Below, in pieces: positions 62,626 to 64,000 of a stretch of 64,000 nucleotides of DNA. The notes under the pieces were generated by a model, which saw nothing but the letters and a program-made list of their open reading frames with translations, was not told the DNA's origin and made no database searches. Source of the stretch: an uncultured Cohaesibacter sp. (GTDB taxonomy: Bacteria; Pseudomonadota; Alphaproteobacteria; Rhizobiales; Cohaesibacteraceae); the NCBI RefSeq assembly GCF_963676275.1, contig NZ_OY781091.1:1652775-1716774 (forward strand), written 5' to 3'. Numbering within the stretch: position 1 is the first letter of the stretch; every line of letters begins with the position of its first letter. The position numbers were made by a program, and so were the translations under genes.

Positions 62626-64000
62626 CTATTCATTCTCAGAGGAAAGTGGAAAATACTCATGCTCATCTTTGAAATTCAATTCGGCAAATTCCGTAGAAAA
62701 ACCAACATGATGACAAATCGGGACATGGAGTGCCATAACCGGTACATCCCCCGTCGTGCTGTCGTCGAAGCTCGCATGGATATTTTTGATGGAAACGGAA
62801 CGAATGGGCATTTCCGGCAAGCCGTAGAATGCGCCAATCGCAACGCGAACGTCCCGGATAACGAGATCGTTTATATCGATGTCGTGGATGGAAGGGGTCG
62901 ATGCATCGACCGGATAGGGGTTGCGGGATTGAACCCACTCGGAACGACCGTCATGGTCGCAGAAATAGAAACAGTTGGCCACGATGGCCGAATGAACCTG
63001 CTGCATCGATAGATTGAAGCAGCGGACATGGGCAATTTCGCCGCCGCGCCCGCGGCGCGTCTTCAGGCGCAGGCCTCGGTCCGTGCCAAGAAATTCGCAA
63101 TGCTCGATGGTCACATAGCGCACCGAACCGCTCATTTCAGAGCCGATGACAACCGCACCATGCCCGCGCTCCATGAAGCAATGGCGCACGGTGATATGCT
63201 CGCAAGGGCGGATATGATCAGCCGAGCCGTCATCGGCCCGCTTGCAGGCCTTAATGGCAATGCAATCGTCTCCCACCGTGAAATGGATGCCTTCCAGCAG
63301 CACGTTGGTGCAGCATTCGGGATCAAGGCCGTCAGTATTGGGAGAATTGGCAGGGTTTTTGATCGAAAGGCCAACAAACTCGATGTCGCGACAATAGAGC
63401 GGATGGATGGTCCATGAAGGGGAATTCTGCACCGTGATGCCCGAGACGGTCACCGCCTCGCAATTGTTCAGAAACAGGGTTCTGGCCCGGCGAGCGCCAT
63501 TGCGGCTTTCCTTTGGCCAGCTCCACCAATCACCCTCAGCGCCCGCGCCATCCAGCGTGCCGGAGCCGGTAATTTCTAGATTGGTGCAGCCGATGGCGGT
63601 TACAACAGACGCGTAACATGCGTCCGGCAACCCTTCCCATGAGCCAAGCATTTCGCCCTGCGCGTTGCGTGCCGGAAGAATGGGGATCTGGTCTCGATCG
63701 GTGATGAAAACAAGAGTGGCGCCCGGTTCCAGATGCAGCGTCATATCGCTCTTGAGGAACAGCGGCGCGGTCTGCCAGCGACCTTCGGGAATGGCCAGAG
63801 TTCCGCCGATGGGAACCGTGGCCAGCGCTGCGGCGATGGCTGGGCCATTGTTGGCAGCATCGGTGCGTGCGCCAAAATCCCTGATATCAACCCGGCCTGC
63901 ACATTCTGCCGTGGTAAAGGCACATTGCTCGCCACTCTCCAGCTCGAAGACATAGTGCGTTGCAGGTTCGAGACAATCGAGGAAAGTGATGACCCGATCC
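62626..64000 (-). CDS. Polygalacturonase-like glycoside hydrolase family 28 (5' end outside window)
   Basis: The enzyme hydrolyses alpha-1,4-galacturonic acid links in pectic oligosaccharides. The frame runs past ATG 63744 to the window edge without a stop, and the upstream residues include VDIRDFGARTDAANNGPAI, the normal start of the GH28 right-handed beta-helix. ATG 63744 is therefore internal. Seen motifs are NTDGLDPECCTNVLLE (NTD), GDDCIAIKA (DD), the GHGAVVIGSEMSG region (GHG) and RLKTRRGRGG (RLK). Together these are the catalytic and binding residues of the family. At least 458 residues are visible. It is co-transcribed with the GH105 gene. Confidence 0.94.
   Translation of the reverse strand, partial: DRVITFLDCLEPATHYVFELESGEQCAFTTAECAGRVDIRDFGARTDAANNGPAIAAALATVPIGGTLAIPEGRWQTAPLFLKSDMTLHLEPGATLVFITDRDQIPILPARNAQGEMLGSWEGLPDACYASVVTAIGCTNLEITGSGTLDGAGAEGDWWSWPKESRNGARRARTLFLNNCEAVTVSGITVQNSPSWTIHPLYCRDIEFVGLSIKNPANSPNTDGLDPECCTNVLLEGIHFTVGDDCIAIKACKRADDGSADHIRPCEHITVRHCFMERGHGAVVIGSEMSGSVRYVTIEHCEFLGTDRGLRLKTRRGRGGEIAHVRCFNLSMQQVHSAIVANCFYFCDHDGRSEWVQSRNPYPVDASTPSIHDIDINDLVIRDVRVAIGAFYGLPEMPIRSVSIKNIHASFDDSTTGDVPVMALHVPICHHVGFSTEFAELNFKDEHEYFPLSSENE

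Noticed and set aside
62626-63744. GH28 gene starting at ATG 63744
   Set aside because: The frame continues to the window edge and encodes the conserved N-terminal part of the beta-helix, so the ATG is internal.
1-64000. CRISPR array, tRNA, rRNA, insertion sequence, phage or toxin-antitoxin genes
   Set aside because: No regularly spaced repeats, no tRNA-like TTC loops with stems, and no transposase, integrase or phage protein was seen in any frame.

Overview
The window reads as one chromosomal segment of a facultatively anaerobic alphaproteobacterium. The evidence is proteobacterial gene content, moderately high GC in the genes with AT-rich intergenic regions, and a full mixed-acid fermentation set (pflB/pflA, adhE, a second Fe-type alcohol dehydrogenase) beside respiratory-type genes (pntAB, pyruvate carboxylase, a molybdopterin S/N-oxide reductase). 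A Cohaesibacter-like marine Hyphomicrobiales member would fit, but that name is inference. I see no rRNA, tRNA, insertion sequence, prophage or CRISPR array. The segment is mostly housekeeping and catabolic genes in small operons separated by clear intrinsic terminators.

Layout. 1-12 kb: the tail of a sugar-phosphate isomerase/epimerase, a biotin ECF transporter operon (bioM-bioN-bioY), a gamma-glutamylcyclotransferase-like gene, a GNAT acetyltransferase, glucokinase, 6-phosphogluconolactonase, the proton-translocating transhydrogenase pntAB, and a divergent LysR regulator/QorB-like pair. 12-20 kb: an amino-sugar operon on the minus strand (BadF-type kinase, GntR/HutC regulator, nagA), guanine deaminase, a ferredoxin-reductase-type flavoprotein and purU. 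20-31 kb: a TetR regulator with a likely autoregulatory operator, pbpC with a very large alpha-2-macroglobulin gene, a Sel1-repeat envelope protein and a hotdog thioesterase. 31-42 kb: pyruvate carboxylase, a Gfo/Idh/MocA oxidoreductase, pyruvate formate-lyase and its activase, an Fe-ADH and a tandem universal stress protein. 43-54 kb: an EamA exporter, a LacI regulator, a quinone-handling cluster (pirin, wrbA, glutathionyl-hydroquinone reductase), an FCD-type GntR regulator, selO and a bisC-like reductase. 54-64 kb: a beta-mannosidase, adhE, a double-receiver response regulator and a pectin operon (GH28 then GH105) running off the right edge.

How the genes connect. Pyruvate is the main node. 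Pyruvate carboxylase is preceded by a perfect FNR/FixK palindrome (TTGAT-N4-ATCAA) and pflBA by a near-perfect one, so anaplerosis and fermentation may share oxygen control. Biotin uptake, a biotin-dependent carboxylase and a biotin-sulfoxide-reductase-like enzyme all occur within 53 kb. Three neighbouring genes (pirin, WrbA, GS-hydroquinone reductase) suggest quinone detoxification. Sugar inputs are pectin fragments, mannosides, glucose and N-acetylglucosamine.

Items most worth a second look: the FNR box at pyc; a 6-phosphogluconolactonase lacking the conserved motif histidine; an Fe-ADH with Gln replacing a metal-ligand His; a GntR regulator with a CxxC-containing insertion in its effector domain; a PAN-domain A2M without a lipobox; a 51-codon gene at 53741-53896 behind a perfect 10-bp hairpin; and several perfect palindromes in long intergenic regions. 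I found no clearly new multi-gene system.
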